55,694 nucleotides of DNA from an uncultured Saprospiraceae bacterium (GTDB taxonomy: Bacteria > Bacteroidota > Bacteroidia > Chitinophagales > Saprospiraceae): positions 1-55,694 of the forward strand of contig CALJOK010000065.1 in the NCBI GenBank assembly GCA_937981555.1, given 5' to 3'. Numbering within the stretch: the stretch's first letter is position 1; each line of letters opens with the position of its first letter. Position numbers and translations under genes: made by a program. A model generated the notes under the pieces. It ran no database searches and was not told the DNA's origin. It worked only from the letters and a program-made list of their open reading frames with translations. Positions 23,398 to 33,407 of this stretch are shown in pieces.

Positions 23398-25956
23398 ATG
23401 AAAAAATCACAAATGAATCAAATTCAAAAAAAGCAATTCTCTTTATCGAGTTTTCCAATGTTGCTTTTATTAGTCTGTTGTTTTTTTACTTCAGCTTTAT
23501 CAGCGCAAAGCTCTAGATTTTATCCAAAGAAAACAGATTACTACACTATTAGTTTGAATGGAAAAAACATGTCTGTGAAAGGAACTGCAAAGGCAGAAGC
23601 TAATATCGAATTGGCAGCGCCTAATGGAAGTTCTAATCAGCAGTTTCGAATTATCGAACAACTCAATAATGGAAAAAGTACGAACTACTACTTGATAGAA
23701 TCGAAAGCCAAGCAAGGTCTTTATCTAACTATTCACTATTCTCGATTAAAGGAAGGAACCAACATCAAGTTGAATCCTCGAAAAAACAATAATCAATTGT
23801 GGGCTTTCAAAGACAACGCTATTGAGACCAAATTAAATATCAATAGATTTATTGGTACCAAAGGAAGTAATAACCTTGTCATCGTACATAAGAGTCAGCG
23901 ATTTACTTTTACCAAAGTTTCAGGTAGTACTACTCCAATCACTCCTCCTCCAACCGCTTCCACTAAAAAAGTAACAGCAGGAAAATTAATGGCGGTAGAC
24001 TATTCAAAAGGTGGAAAGCCTAGTGGTTCTTTTGAAAATATCGGAGGAAAACGTTGGGGAGAATTTAAAAAAGGTTCATCTACCGTTTTGCATATTTTTG
24101 AAGAAACGGGTCGAGGTAAATTCTCTGTTTTTCTTATCGATAGAAAGCGAAATATAAAGGTTGCCTTAAATTTACATACGAAGAAAGTAATCATAGGAAA
24201 CAATCCTCATTACGATATTACCAAAGCATACGACGAACCAGTACTCTCTGGTTATAATGTTGGAAAAGTAAATGTACAAGGACAAAGTTATATGAAGGTG
24301 TTTGACAACGAATGGCATCGAACGAGTTCAACTGGAATCGAAAATGTATATGTCGAACAATCAAGAAATAGAAATGAAGTTCAATTGATTAGCAAATATG
24401 GAAAGACAATTCGAAAGGTAAAGATTGATGTGAAAAATAATAAAGTCATTTCAAATACTTCAGGAGCAGCATTTTCAAATGGGAATTTTACAGAGGCTAT
24501 TAAAGAAATCAAAGTTCGCCCAGCAGTACTTCCAGGTGCTCCACCATCCAAATTATTGTCAGGTAAAACTGTAGGTGAAAAATGTTACATCTTGACTTCT
24601 GTCGAAAATCGTTCTAAAGTAATTGACATCGTAGCTAGTGGAAAAGCAGATGGAACTAAAGTAAATTTCTGGGGAAGAAAAAAAGGTGGTAATCAATTGA
24701 ATCAACTCTTTTGGTTTAGTCCAGTTTCGGCTTATGAGTTTATGATGGTTCCTCATCATAAAATTGACAAACTTCATGGAAATCCAAATGATGTATCTTC
24801 TAGGAGTCATGGTGCCATTAGTTTTTCTAAGAAAAATCCTGCGCAAGTATCTATCAAGGCAGGTAGAAAAGCTGACGGAAGTGAATCTAAACCCAATAGC
24901 AATTTGAGTATTCAACTATTCGAAGTAGATAATGGTGCATTGAACACAAATGAAATCCATGTTGCTATCAAAACTAAAAAAGGATACTTCACTTATAATC
25001 AAGGTCAACTTACCATTACAAAAAAATATCAAGGTACCTCCAGCACTTTTGTTTTCGAAAAAACGAATGAACAAGGGGCACCATTGGGATTATTTTCTCA
25101 ACAATATGCTGCGCCTGTTCCTATCGCTCCACTTACAGCTGCTCAAATTAGAAATCTATATACGGTAATTATGGAAGATGGAAAGTTGGAAAATTATAAG
25201 GGTACAAAAATATGGGTGAGAAAAGATAAATCAGGAACGACCATTGATGTCTTGAGAGAAACTAGCCGAAAGAATGGAAAGATTTATTTGAAGACTGAAA
25301 ATAATATGGCAGATAATTTCCCATTGTCTCGAAAAATTACAGACTTGATTATCACTTCTAATTATGTTTTAAATCACAATAGTATCATTGTTGACTTTGT
25401 GAAATCAACTAACTCCAATGCACTTACATGGGCTACAGGATATGGACATTTGAACATCTTAAAATTCCGAGGAATGGTTGTGATGATGTACGCAACGAAG
25501 GAAGCTACTTTTACAGATGGATGCTCAGCAGGTGCTCCTAGAGAGAAAGAAATATTTAGAAAAGCTTGTGATTCACATGATGATAATTGGGCAGCACCTT
25601 GGAGATTGGCAGGTTACTCTGATGAAGTTGGGCAGAAACTCTCTGATGCAATTTTCTTAAAAGACATGAAGGCACTTGCAGGCAATGGTTGGGATAGAGA
25701 AGTTGCAGCAGGAGCATTTTTTCGAGCAGTTCGTTCCACAGATGAAGCTCAAAATAACTTCAAACAAAGTAGAACAAAAGAATCAGCAAGACATGTATTG
25801 CTTTATAAGCCTACTAAAGAAACTAGAGATGCTTTTACCAATATTGTCAATACAGAATACGCTGATGATGCATTGGATGATGTGGTGAATTTTATCGGCG
25901 ATGTGAAAACTTTCTTTGCAGAAGATTTTGTAGGATTCTTTGAAGATATTTTTTAA
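23398..25956 (+). CDS. Secreted ricin-lectin/phospholipase A2-like protein
   Basis: This 852-aa protein has a signal peptide ending near ALSAQ (~36). Residues ~45-170 look like a ricin-type beta-trefoil (NQQFRI and NQLWAF repeats). A Thr/Pro linker follows (~178-190), then a domain of unknown type (~195-370, GGKRWGEFKKGSS), a second ricin-like region (~385-515, NQLNQLFWF), and a repeat of the unknown domain (~590-670). Near the C-terminus, DGCSAG (707-712) and ACDSHDDNW (723-731) match the short Cys-and-HD core of bacterial/fungal (group XIV) phospholipase A2, with His727-Asp728 as the predicted dyad. There is no T9SS sorting domain. It may be a membrane-damaging or lipid-feeding enzyme; this is inference. 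Confidence 0.7.
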   Translation: MKKSQMNQIQKKQFSLSSFPMLLLLVCCFFTSALSAQSSRFYPKKTDYYTISLNGKNMSVKGTAKAEANIELAAPNGSSNQQFRIIEQLNNGKSTNYYLIESKAKQGLYLTIHYSRLKEGTNIKLNPRKNNNQLWAFKDNAIETKLNINRFIGTKGSNNLVIVHKSQRFTFTKVSGSTTPITPPPTASTKKVTAGKLMAVDYSKGGKPSGSFENIGGKRWGEFKKGSSTVLHIFEETGRGKFSVFLIDRKRNIKVALNLHTKKVIIGNNPHYDITKAYDEPVLSGYNVGKVNVQGQSYMKVFDNEWHRTSSTGIENVYVEQSRNRNEVQLISKYGKTIRKVKIDVKNNKVISNTSGAAFSNGNFTEAIKEIKVRPAVLPGAPPSKLLSGKTVGEKCYILTSVENRSKVIDIVASGKADGTKVNFWGRKKGGNQLNQLFWFSPVSAYEFMMVPHHKIDKLHGNPNDVSSRSHGAISFSKKNPAQVSIKAGRKADGSESKPNSNLSIQLFEVDNGALNTNEIHVAIKTKKGYFTYNQGQLTITKKYQGTSSTFVFEKTNEQGAPLGLFSQQYAAPVPIAPLTAAQIRNLYTVIMEDGKLENYKGTKIWVRKDKSGTTIDVLRETSRKNGKIYLKTENNMADNFPLSRKITDLIITSNYVLNHNSIIVDFVKSTNSNALTWATGYGHLNILKFRGMVVMMYATKEATFTDGCSAGAPREKEIFRKACDSHDDNWAAPWRLAGYSDEVGQKLSDAIFLKDMKALAGNGWDREVAAGAFFRAVRSTDEAQNNFKQSRTKESARHVLLYKPTKETRDAFTNIVNTEYADDALDDVVNFIGDVKTFFAEDFVGFFEDIF

Positions 25957-26025
25957 AAAATTGTATAACTCCAGAAAACCAAATATGGTGTTAGGACATT
26001 ATGATAACACCACATTGTAAAATCG

Positions 26026-26059
26026 CACTTGGTCAGTTTTTGACCAAGTGTTTTTTTTT
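26026..26059 (+). terminator. Terminator of the lectin/phospholipase gene
   Basis: CACTTGGTCA pairs perfectly with TGACCAAGTG across 5 bases and is followed by nine T. Confidence 0.9.
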
Positions 26060-26068
26060 ATAAAAAAA

Positions 26069-28480
26069 TTAAGCAGCCATAGGCAAACCTAACTTAAACG
26101 TCCTTCCTTTTTCTAACACACTATTTACATTTATTGAACCTTTGTTGAGTTCCGCTAATTCTTTTACTAAAGTCAAACCAAGTCCAGTTCCTTTTTCGCC
26201 TGCAGTTCCTTTTTCGCTTTTCTTTTCTAGTGAAAAAAGCTTTGATAATTTCTCTGCCGAAATGCCTGTACCTGTATCATTGATATTGATGAAAACCTTG
26301 TCACCTTTCGTTTCTGTACTTAAAGTAACGGTTCCACCTTCGGGCGTAAACTTAATTGCATTGCTCACCAGATTTCTTAAAATAGCATTCAACGCAGATT
26401 CATCGGCATAGACTTTTTGATTTTTATCAATTTGTAAATGTAATGTTATATTTTTTTCGTCAGCGTTGTTTTGAAACATCTGAAAAATATTTTCACCAAC
26501 TTCATGGACACTCAAAGACTTTGGATGATAAGGAATTACACCTTGTTGCAGTAATGCCCAGTTTAATAAATTATCCAAAAGTCCACTTAATCTTTTTGCT
26601 GTAGAATCTACTCGGCTGGCTAAGCGTTCGAGTTTTTCGGGTTTGTTTTTTTTCAAATAATATTCCATTTGTTCACCTACGCCATCGAGTGCTACGATGG
26701 GACTTCGAATATCGTGAGCGATAATTCCGAAGAATTTATCTTTGGTCGCATTGAGTTGTTGGAGTTGGGTGTTTTGATTTTCGAGTTGTTGTTTAGCTTT
26801 TCGAAGTTGGTTAAAAAGGAAAGAGACAATTAATAAAATGCCAATCAAAGCTATTGCTAAAATCAAATATATTCGATTGCGACTAGCTAAAAAAGCGGTC
26901 TCTCGTTCTGCCAATTCTGTTTCTTTTTGAAAGTCCACCACGTTTTGACGCACTTGTTCTTGTTTTAGCTTTTGCTGTCCGTTTTCTGAAAATAAATTTT
27001 TATACTCTGCAAAATATTCATCTCGAAACTTTAAAGCATTTTTGTAATCACCTTGTTTTTCATATATCTGACTTGATATATTTTTTACATCTATTCGCCT
27101 CTCAAAAGTATTATTCTGTTGAGTAACTTCTTCAGCTAGATTAATAAAATGAAATGCTGAATCTATTTGGTTTAACTCTAAATGATTTTGAGAAAGCATG
27201 AGATAACTATAAAATAGGTCATCGTCATTTTGAAAATATAAACTCCACTTTTTAGCTTGGTGTTGATAATTGTTCGCTTTTTGAAATTCTTTTTTCCCAA
27301 AAAATACCCGACCAATATCTGTTTCAATATGAGCAAACATCGAAGAATCTTGGATAGCATAATTCAGTTTTTCAGATTCAGATAAATATTCCAGGGCTTT
27401 ATCCCATTCTTTTTTTTGAATACTCAAATCCGCCAATCCATTATAAATATCTATGATCATTATGGTATCGGTAGCAGGAAGAACATTCTCCAACCCTTTC
27501 AAATAATATTCCTCTGCCACATTAAAATCTTGAGCTGTTATAAAAATCCTTGCTAACTCAACCAACACATCTGTTTGGTCGGGAATCATATTAATATCTT
27601 CATAAACTTTTGATGCAAATTGAAAATCCTGTACTGCTTTTTCAAATTGACCAAAGTCAGAATAAATTTTAGCAGCTTCTTCTATTGCCCAAGCGGTATG
27701 TGAAGGTGTTTTTGATTTTTCAAAAATTCCTTTTGCCTTTTTAATTTCAGCCAATGCTTTTTCCATATCTCCTTGCGAAGCATATATTCTTCCTATATAA
27801 ATATGAATCTGTCCTTTGTTCATCAATCCTTGATCCGCTTCCATTGCTTCGGGTCTTCCCAATTCGGGGTCAATAAAAGGATGCGTCCGTACTCGATCAA
27901 AGTGGTGGACAGCTTTTTGAAAAGTAATAACCGCTAAACTATCCTTTCCTTGAATTTCGAAAGCTTGAGCAAGTGTTTTGTAAATATTACCGATGTGTTT
28001 GTCAGGAACAGTTTTGTCAATTTTAATTATTGCTTGATTTAATATTTCAATTCCCTTGGTGTAATTATTTTTTTCATAAATAAAGTATTCCGCCAAGTGA
28101 TAATCAGCCATTACTTCAATAGATTTGGAACCAATAGATTGTGCAATTTTTTTAGCTTTCAAAGAATTTATGTAAGTCGTCTCTGCTCCATTTCCATTAT
28201 GGTAATTCATCACACTTTCAAATAACAATATAATTGCATTTCCTTTTTGGTAGTTATTTTTTTTGGAAAGTTGGCTAGCTAGCTCTAAATGTTTTTTTAC
28301 TAAATCATTATTCCCCGTAAAATTATAAGCTCGACTTAGACCAAGATGTAAGTCGATTTTATGAACAGGATCGGTTTCTTTTTTTAATAAAATATTTAAA
28401 CTGTCTGCAATGATTTGCTGTGCAGAAAATATATAATTGCAAAAAAGAAACAAGAGAAGAAATAAATATTTAATATTCAT
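26069..28480 (-). CDS. TPR-containing sensor histidine kinase
   Basis: This 803-aa protein has a signal peptide or first membrane segment (MNIKYLFLLLFLFCNYIFS). An extracytoplasmic stretch of tetratricopeptide repeats spans ~35-510 (for example ALAEIKKAKGIFEKS). A coiled region and a membrane segment (~540-560, YLILAIALIGILLIVSFLF) lead to a HisKA domain with phospho-acceptor His589 in IIAHDIRSP. An HATPase_c domain follows (~690-800, NLVSNAIKFTPEGG, INDTGTGIS, KGTGLGL). It is an orphan kinase with no receiver. The LytTR regulator at 22409 is on the same strand but separated by a divergent-direction gene, so pairing is only possible, not shown. Confidence 0.9.
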   Translation of the reverse strand: MNIKYLFLLLFLFCNYIFSAQQIIADSLNILLKKETDPVHKIDLHLGLSRAYNFTGNNDLVKKHLELASQLSKKNNYQKGNAIILLFESVMNYHNGNGAETTYINSLKAKKIAQSIGSKSIEVMADYHLAEYFIYEKNNYTKGIEILNQAIIKIDKTVPDKHIGNIYKTLAQAFEIQGKDSLAVITFQKAVHHFDRVRTHPFIDPELGRPEAMEADQGLMNKGQIHIYIGRIYASQGDMEKALAEIKKAKGIFEKSKTPSHTAWAIEEAAKIYSDFGQFEKAVQDFQFASKVYEDINMIPDQTDVLVELARIFITAQDFNVAEEYYLKGLENVLPATDTIMIIDIYNGLADLSIQKKEWDKALEYLSESEKLNYAIQDSSMFAHIETDIGRVFFGKKEFQKANNYQHQAKKWSLYFQNDDDLFYSYLMLSQNHLELNQIDSAFHFINLAEEVTQQNNTFERRIDVKNISSQIYEKQGDYKNALKFRDEYFAEYKNLFSENGQQKLKQEQVRQNVVDFQKETELAERETAFLASRNRIYLILAIALIGILLIVSFLFNQLRKAKQQLENQNTQLQQLNATKDKFFGIIAHDIRSPIVALDGVGEQMEYYLKKNKPEKLERLASRVDSTAKRLSGLLDNLLNWALLQQGVIPYHPKSLSVHEVGENIFQMFQNNADEKNITLHLQIDKNQKVYADESALNAILRNLVSNAIKFTPEGGTVTLSTETKGDKVFININDTGTGISAEKLSKLFSLEKKSEKGTAGEKGTGLGLTLVKELAELNKGSINVNSVLEKGRTFKLGLPMAA

Positions 28481-28820
28481 GATTTCAGAATTACGAGGAA
28501 AAATATCAGTAGAGATAGGTTGATTAGAAGATGATATTTGTATTTAAAAAATATATGTAAGATTCCAATATAGTCAGACTATTTTAAATTATTCTTTTTA
28601 TTAAGAAATAAAAAACGGAGTACTAAGATGCTTAAGTATTCAGCAAGATTTGACTTGGATACATTTAATTAATTTCTTTTTTTAATTAAATATTGATGGA
28701 AATACATTTTGGTATGTTAATTGAAATGGAATCAATCTAGTAATTCCTTCCCTGCAATTTCACCAATAATTTTTATTTTAAGATATTATTTAGTATTCGC
28801 TCATCCTCCATAAAATTAGT
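28481..28820. other. 340-base divergent intergenic stretch
   Basis: This AT-rich region lies between the start of the TPR kinase (minus) and the start of the T9SS protein at 28821 (plus). It must hold both promoters. No clear TAnnTTTG box, repeat or RNA element was found. Confidence 0.4.
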
Positions 28821-31103
28821 TTGGATAATATGAAAATATTAAAATGTTATATTTTAGTTATTCTACTTATATCTTCTTCTCATCTTTTTGCTACAACTTA
28901 TACTGCAATTGCTCAAGGTAGCTGGGATTCCAGCTCTACATGGAGTCCATCAGGGATTCCAGGAGCGGGAGATCAAGTGATCATAGATGGTTTTATAGTA
29001 ACTCATCAAAATGGTACTATAAATGTGGATCAAATATCAATTACAAATATTTCAAATATTAATGAATCGTCTTTAATTATTCAAGGCACGGGAAAAATAG
29101 TAGTAAAAGATCATGTCATTTTAGAATCAGAAAATGTTAATTATGATGTAAGAGTTATGGTTTTATCTTTTGGTGAATTAGAAGTGGGAGGAAATATTAC
29201 ATTTGATAGAAAAAGTGATAACACTCAAGACACTCGATGTGCATTATATATCTTAGATGATGGAAAAGTTAATATAACAGGTTATTATTTATATTTTCAT
29301 AGAAATGGGAATGAATCTAAATCAGAGCTATGGTTACAAGATGATGGAATAATGAACGTAGGTGGAAATTTTACTTTTGATAGATCGGGGATAGGAACGG
29401 GGGCACTTGCATTTGATTCTAAGGATAATGCACAATTAAATATTACAGGGGATCTTGAGGCAAATTTAATTGGAGGAGACATGATTGATTTTAGGATTAT
29501 AGGTCAAAGTTCCTTCTCCGTAGGTGGGAATATGACTCTGAATAATTCAGGCGGAGCAAATAAAATTATCGTTGTGGTCGGAGATGCTTTAGCAAATGCT
29601 TCTCTTTCAGTAGAAGGAGGTTTGAATTTAAATTCCACTGCTATAAATAAATTAGTTGAAGTTGAAGGAGATGGATCAAGTTCTATTAGTGTAACTGGAA
29701 ATCTTTCTTTATCAGCATTCGGTGAAGCAACTACTAAATTAACTCTAGCTTCAACTTCTATTTTAAATTTAGGAGGAACAATTCTTCGTCCAAATAATTA
29801 TGGAATCTTTAATGTAGGAGCTACTGCTACATTAAACCTTAATGGAACTCAACCACAAACCTTAGTTACTAATAAACTACCAAGTTCGGGGACTGATTCT
29901 ATATATTATAGCAATATAGTATTTAATAACTCCTCAGGAAGTCCTACTACTTTAGGAGGGCCATTAGTCATTGATAGTCATTTGGCAATGGATGACGGAA
30001 TCATTATTAGCAGTTTAAGTAGTCCTCTTATTTTGGCAGATAATGCTACAATAGGAATTGGAAATAGTACTTCTTTTGTAGATGGACCAATAATTAAGAA
30101 AGGAAGAACAGGAAGTGGTGGGTTGACTTTTCCGATTGGAAAAGGTTCTACTTATGCACCAATGTCTATTTCAGAAGTTACAGATGTTAATGCTGAAGTT
30201 ACGGTTGAATATTATAGTGATCCGCCACCTTTTGGTCTTTTGGATTTTTATGAAGTAGGAATTGAAAGTATATCTCAAGAAGGGTATTGGGATGTAGAAA
30301 GAAACAATGCTGCTGGTAATTTAAATTACACGCTCAATTGGAGAGATGCTGATGCACTTGGAATTAATGACCTTTCAAGTTTAATAGTTACAGGATTTGA
30401 TAATACTACATGGAATAATTACGGTCAACAATCGACAACAGGTGGAACGGGGTCAGGTATATCAGGTTCAATTACTAATGCCTATAGTGATCCTCCTCCG
30501 TTTGGGCTATTATATCTTACTTTCGGAACTACTTCTGCGTTAAATAAATTGCTGCCAGTTGAGTTATCCAAATTTAGTGCAAACCCTAAAGGGAAAAATG
30601 TTGAGTTAAGATGGGAAACAGAAGCGGAAATTGCTTTTAGTTATTTCGAAGTGGAACGTTCAGTTGAGGGAAGAGATTTTGAAACACTCACGACTATAGA
30701 AGGTATGGGAGGAAATAATTCAACTACCGAGTATACTTATATTGATCGATTACCTTTCAATGGAATGAATTATTATAGACTCAAGATAGTAGACCTTGAT
30801 GGTTCTTATGAATACTCAAATATTGAAGTCGTTAATTTGAGAGAAGAGAAGGATTTTGAAATTTATCCTAACCCTGTAAATGATTTAATTCAAATACAAG
30901 GAGTAGGCAGAGAAAATGAATCAATGTTATTCCAAGTTTTTGATAAAACAGGAAAACAGATTTATGAGAATTGGATTAATTTTGAAAATGGATATTTTCA
31001 AATATCATCAAGCGAAGTTAATTTAAATTCAACAGGAATTTATTTAATAAAAATATCTTCTTCTGTATCATCTCAGGAATTTAAAATAATAAAAATTGAA
31101 TAA
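28821..31103 (+). CDS. Secreted beta-rich T9SS cargo protein
   Basis: This 760-aa protein has a signal peptide (ending near SSSHLFA). A G8-like beginning follows (WDSSSTWSPSGIPGAGDQVII), then a long series of short beta strands resembling a beta-helix up to ~400. A middle domain (~410-570) carries the phrase YSDPPPFGLL twice. The end is a Saprospiria-type module (LPVELSKFSANPKGKNVELRWETE) leading into a type A T9SS sorting domain (EIYPNPVNDLIQIQG onward, ~685-760). No catalytic residues are evident; a structural or adhesive surface role is likely. Confidence 0.75.
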   Translation: MDNMKILKCYILVILLISSSHLFATTYTAIAQGSWDSSSTWSPSGIPGAGDQVIIDGFIVTHQNGTINVDQISITNISNINESSLIIQGTGKIVVKDHVILESENVNYDVRVMVLSFGELEVGGNITFDRKSDNTQDTRCALYILDDGKVNITGYYLYFHRNGNESKSELWLQDDGIMNVGGNFTFDRSGIGTGALAFDSKDNAQLNITGDLEANLIGGDMIDFRIIGQSSFSVGGNMTLNNSGGANKIIVVVGDALANASLSVEGGLNLNSTAINKLVEVEGDGSSSISVTGNLSLSAFGEATTKLTLASTSILNLGGTILRPNNYGIFNVGATATLNLNGTQPQTLVTNKLPSSGTDSIYYSNIVFNNSSGSPTTLGGPLVIDSHLAMDDGIIISSLSSPLILADNATIGIGNSTSFVDGPIIKKGRTGSGGLTFPIGKGSTYAPMSISEVTDVNAEVTVEYYSDPPPFGLLDFYEVGIESISQEGYWDVERNNAAGNLNYTLNWRDADALGINDLSSLIVTGFDNTTWNNYGQQSTTGGTGSGISGSITNAYSDPPPFGLLYLTFGTTSALNKLLPVELSKFSANPKGKNVELRWETEAEIAFSYFEVERSVEGRDFETLTTIEGMGGNNSTTEYTYIDRLPFNGMNYYRLKIVDLDGSYEYSNIEVVNLREEKDFEIYPNPVNDLIQIQGVGRENESMLFQVFDKTGKQIYENWINFENGYFQISSSEVNLNSTGIYLIKISSSVSSQEFKIIKIE

Positions 31104-31138
31104 GTAGAATGTAAGTCTACATGTTAAATATAAAAAAA

Positions 31139-31170
31139 CCTGCTCCGAATTTAATCGAAGCAGGTTTTTA
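31139..31170. terminator. Bidirectional hairpin between the T9SS gene and pnp
   Basis: CCTGCTCCGA pairs with TCGAAGCAGG with one mismatch, loop ATTTAA, flanked by A-run and T-run. It serves converging genes ending at 31103 (+) and 31200 (-). Confidence 0.8.
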
Positions 31171-31199
31171 TATTTTCAAAAACTAAAATAAATTAGTTC

Positions 31200-33407
31200 T
31201 TATCTTCTGTTATCATCTCTTCTTCTATCATCACGTCTGTCTCCACCACGATCATCTCTTCGGTCACCACCGCCACCTCTCTCAGGTCTTGGCAATAAAG
31301 CTTTTCGAGACAATCTCATTTTTCCAGATCGTTTGTCGATTTCTACCAATTTCACTCTTACATCATCACCTTCATTCAAGACATCGGTAACATTCTCGAT
31401 TCTTTCATGTGCGATTTCAGAAACGTGCAACAAACCACTTTTCCCATTGAAGTCAACGAATACACCGTAAGGCATAACTGATACCACTTTTGCATCATAC
31501 TCGTCACCAACAGTTGGCATAAATGTGATAGATTTGATTCGAGCTAATGCAGCATCAATTGATGCTTTATCGTTACTCGCAACATTCACAATACCTTTAT
31601 CTCCAGACTCTTCGATATTGATTACAGTACCAGTTTCAGCTTGGATCTCTTGGATAATACTTCCTCCAGGTCCGATCACCGCACCGATCATACTCTTCTC
31701 AATAATCACTTCAACGATTCTTGGAGCGTGATCTTTATAATCTTCTTTAGGTGTAGAAAGCGTCTTAGCCATTTCACCTAAAATATGTAATCGACCAACT
31801 CTTGCTTGATTCAATGCTCCTTCTAATTGAGCATATGGAAGTCCATCAATTTTGATGTCCATCTGGCAAGCAGTAATTCCTTTTTCTGTTCCTGTTACTT
31901 TGAAATCCATATCTCCTAATGCATCTTCATCACCTAAGATGTCAGATAAAATAGAAAAACGAGTTCCATCAGAAATCATTCCCATCGCAATTCCAGAAAC
32001 TGGTGCTGATATTTTGATACCTGCATCCATCAATGCTAATGATCCAGAACAAACTGTCGCCATTGATGACGAACCATTTGATTCCATAATATCAGAAACC
32101 AATCGAACAGTATAAGGTAACTCTTCTGGCATTACTTGTCTCAAAGATCGGGCAGCCAAATTAGCATGACCAACTTCTCTTCGTCCTGGACCTCTCATTG
32201 GTTTAGTTTCACCTACTGAGTATCCTGGGAAATTATAATGCAAAATAAAATTATCATAACCATTTGTCAAGGCTGTATCAATCATCAAACTATCTTTCTT
32301 TGTTCCCAAAGTCAAAGACATTAATGCTTGAGTTTCTCCACGAGTAAAAATCGCAGAACCGTGAGCAGATGGCAAATAATCAACCTCTGTCCAAATATTT
32401 CGAACTTCGTCAAATTTCCGTCCATCCAATCGAGTTCCTTCACTCATCACCATTTCACGGATAACTTCTTTCTGAATTTTTTGGAAATATTTTTTGAAAA
32501 GTGGTCTAAGTTCAGCCCATGCTTCCTCACCATATTCTTCTTTCAGAAGTTCTTCAACAACGTCTCTATTTGCTGAGAAACCTTTTCCTCGCTCTCCTTT
32601 ACTCAATTTTCCTCTAGCAATTTTCAAAATACCTTCTTGTGCAGCAGCTTGAATTTTAGCTTTCAATTCTTCATTTTCTTCCGCTTCTGGCAAAACTCTT
32701 TTTACCGTAGCTTTTTCTCCAACCAATTCTGCTAAATCCAATTGCGCTTGGCATTGAATCTTGATCACTTCATGTCCAACTTTAATCGCTGCTACTAAAT
32801 CCGCTTCTAAACATTCTTTTGCTTCACCTTCTACCATCATCACATCATCCATAGTTGCTGCAATGATAATGTTCAAGTCTGCTTTTTCTAAATCAGATCG
32901 ATTTGGGTTTACCACAAATTCACCATCAATTCGAGCTACTCTACATTCAGAGATAGGTCCAGCAAAATTGATATTTGAAACAGACAATGCCGCAGAAGCT
33001 GCCAATGCTGCTAATGTATCAGGCATGATTTCTTTATCAGCAGAAATCAAGTTGATAATCACTTGAGTATCATGCATGTATCCATCAGGAAACAAAGGAC
33101 GAATCGCTCTATCCACTAATCGAGAAATCAAAATCTCATAATCGTTTAATCGAGTTTCTCTTCTAAAGAAGTTACCCGGTACACGACCTGCAGATGCAAA
33201 CTTCTCTTGATAATCCACAGAAAGTGGAAAAAATCTTTGTCCTTCTCTTGGTTCACTTGCAGAACAGACAGAACAAAATAGCATAGTGTTACCCATGCGA
33301 ACGACTACAGAACCATCAGCCAAAGAAGCTAACTTACCTGTTTCGATTGTAATTTCTCTGCCATCAGGTAAATTGAATGACTTTGAAATAGGAGTTTTTA
33401 AACCCAT
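31200..33407 (-). CDS. pnp: Polyribonucleotide nucleotidyltransferase (PNPase)
   Basis: This 735-aa enzyme performs phosphorolytic 3'-5' RNA decay and is a core part of the degradosome. Two RNase PH domains are seen (N-terminal ~1-150, second ~330-550 with SDIMESNGSSSMATVCSGSL). A KH domain follows (~565-625, containing IGPGGSIIQ), then an S1 domain (~635-700, VMPYGVFVDFNGKSGLLH). The end is a 30-residue tail of Arg, Asp and Gly repeats, a likely RNA-binding extension that is common in Bacteroidota. rpsO lies upstream on the same strand, the conserved rpsO-pnp order. Its leader carries a long hairpin that may mediate autocontrol. Confidence 0.97.
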   Translation of the reverse strand: MGLKTPISKSFNLPDGREITIETGKLASLADGSVVVRMGNTMLFCSVCSASEPREGQRFFPLSVDYQEKFASAGRVPGNFFRRETRLNDYEILISRLVDRAIRPLFPDGYMHDTQVIINLISADKEIMPDTLAALAASAALSVSNINFAGPISECRVARIDGEFVVNPNRSDLEKADLNIIIAATMDDVMMVEGEAKECLEADLVAAIKVGHEVIKIQCQAQLDLAELVGEKATVKRVLPEAEENEELKAKIQAAAQEGILKIARGKLSKGERGKGFSANRDVVEELLKEEYGEEAWAELRPLFKKYFQKIQKEVIREMVMSEGTRLDGRKFDEVRNIWTEVDYLPSAHGSAIFTRGETQALMSLTLGTKKDSLMIDTALTNGYDNFILHYNFPGYSVGETKPMRGPGRREVGHANLAARSLRQVMPEELPYTVRLVSDIMESNGSSSMATVCSGSLALMDAGIKISAPVSGIAMGMISDGTRFSILSDILGDEDALGDMDFKVTGTEKGITACQMDIKIDGLPYAQLEGALNQARVGRLHILGEMAKTLSTPKEDYKDHAPRIVEVIIEKSMIGAVIGPGGSIIQEIQAETGTVINIEESGDKGIVNVASNDKASIDAALARIKSITFMPTVGDEYDAKVVSVMPYGVFVDFNGKSGLLHVSEIAHERIENVTDVLNEGDDVRVKLVEIDKRSGKMRLSRKALLPRPERGGGGDRRDDRGGDRRDDRRRDDNRR

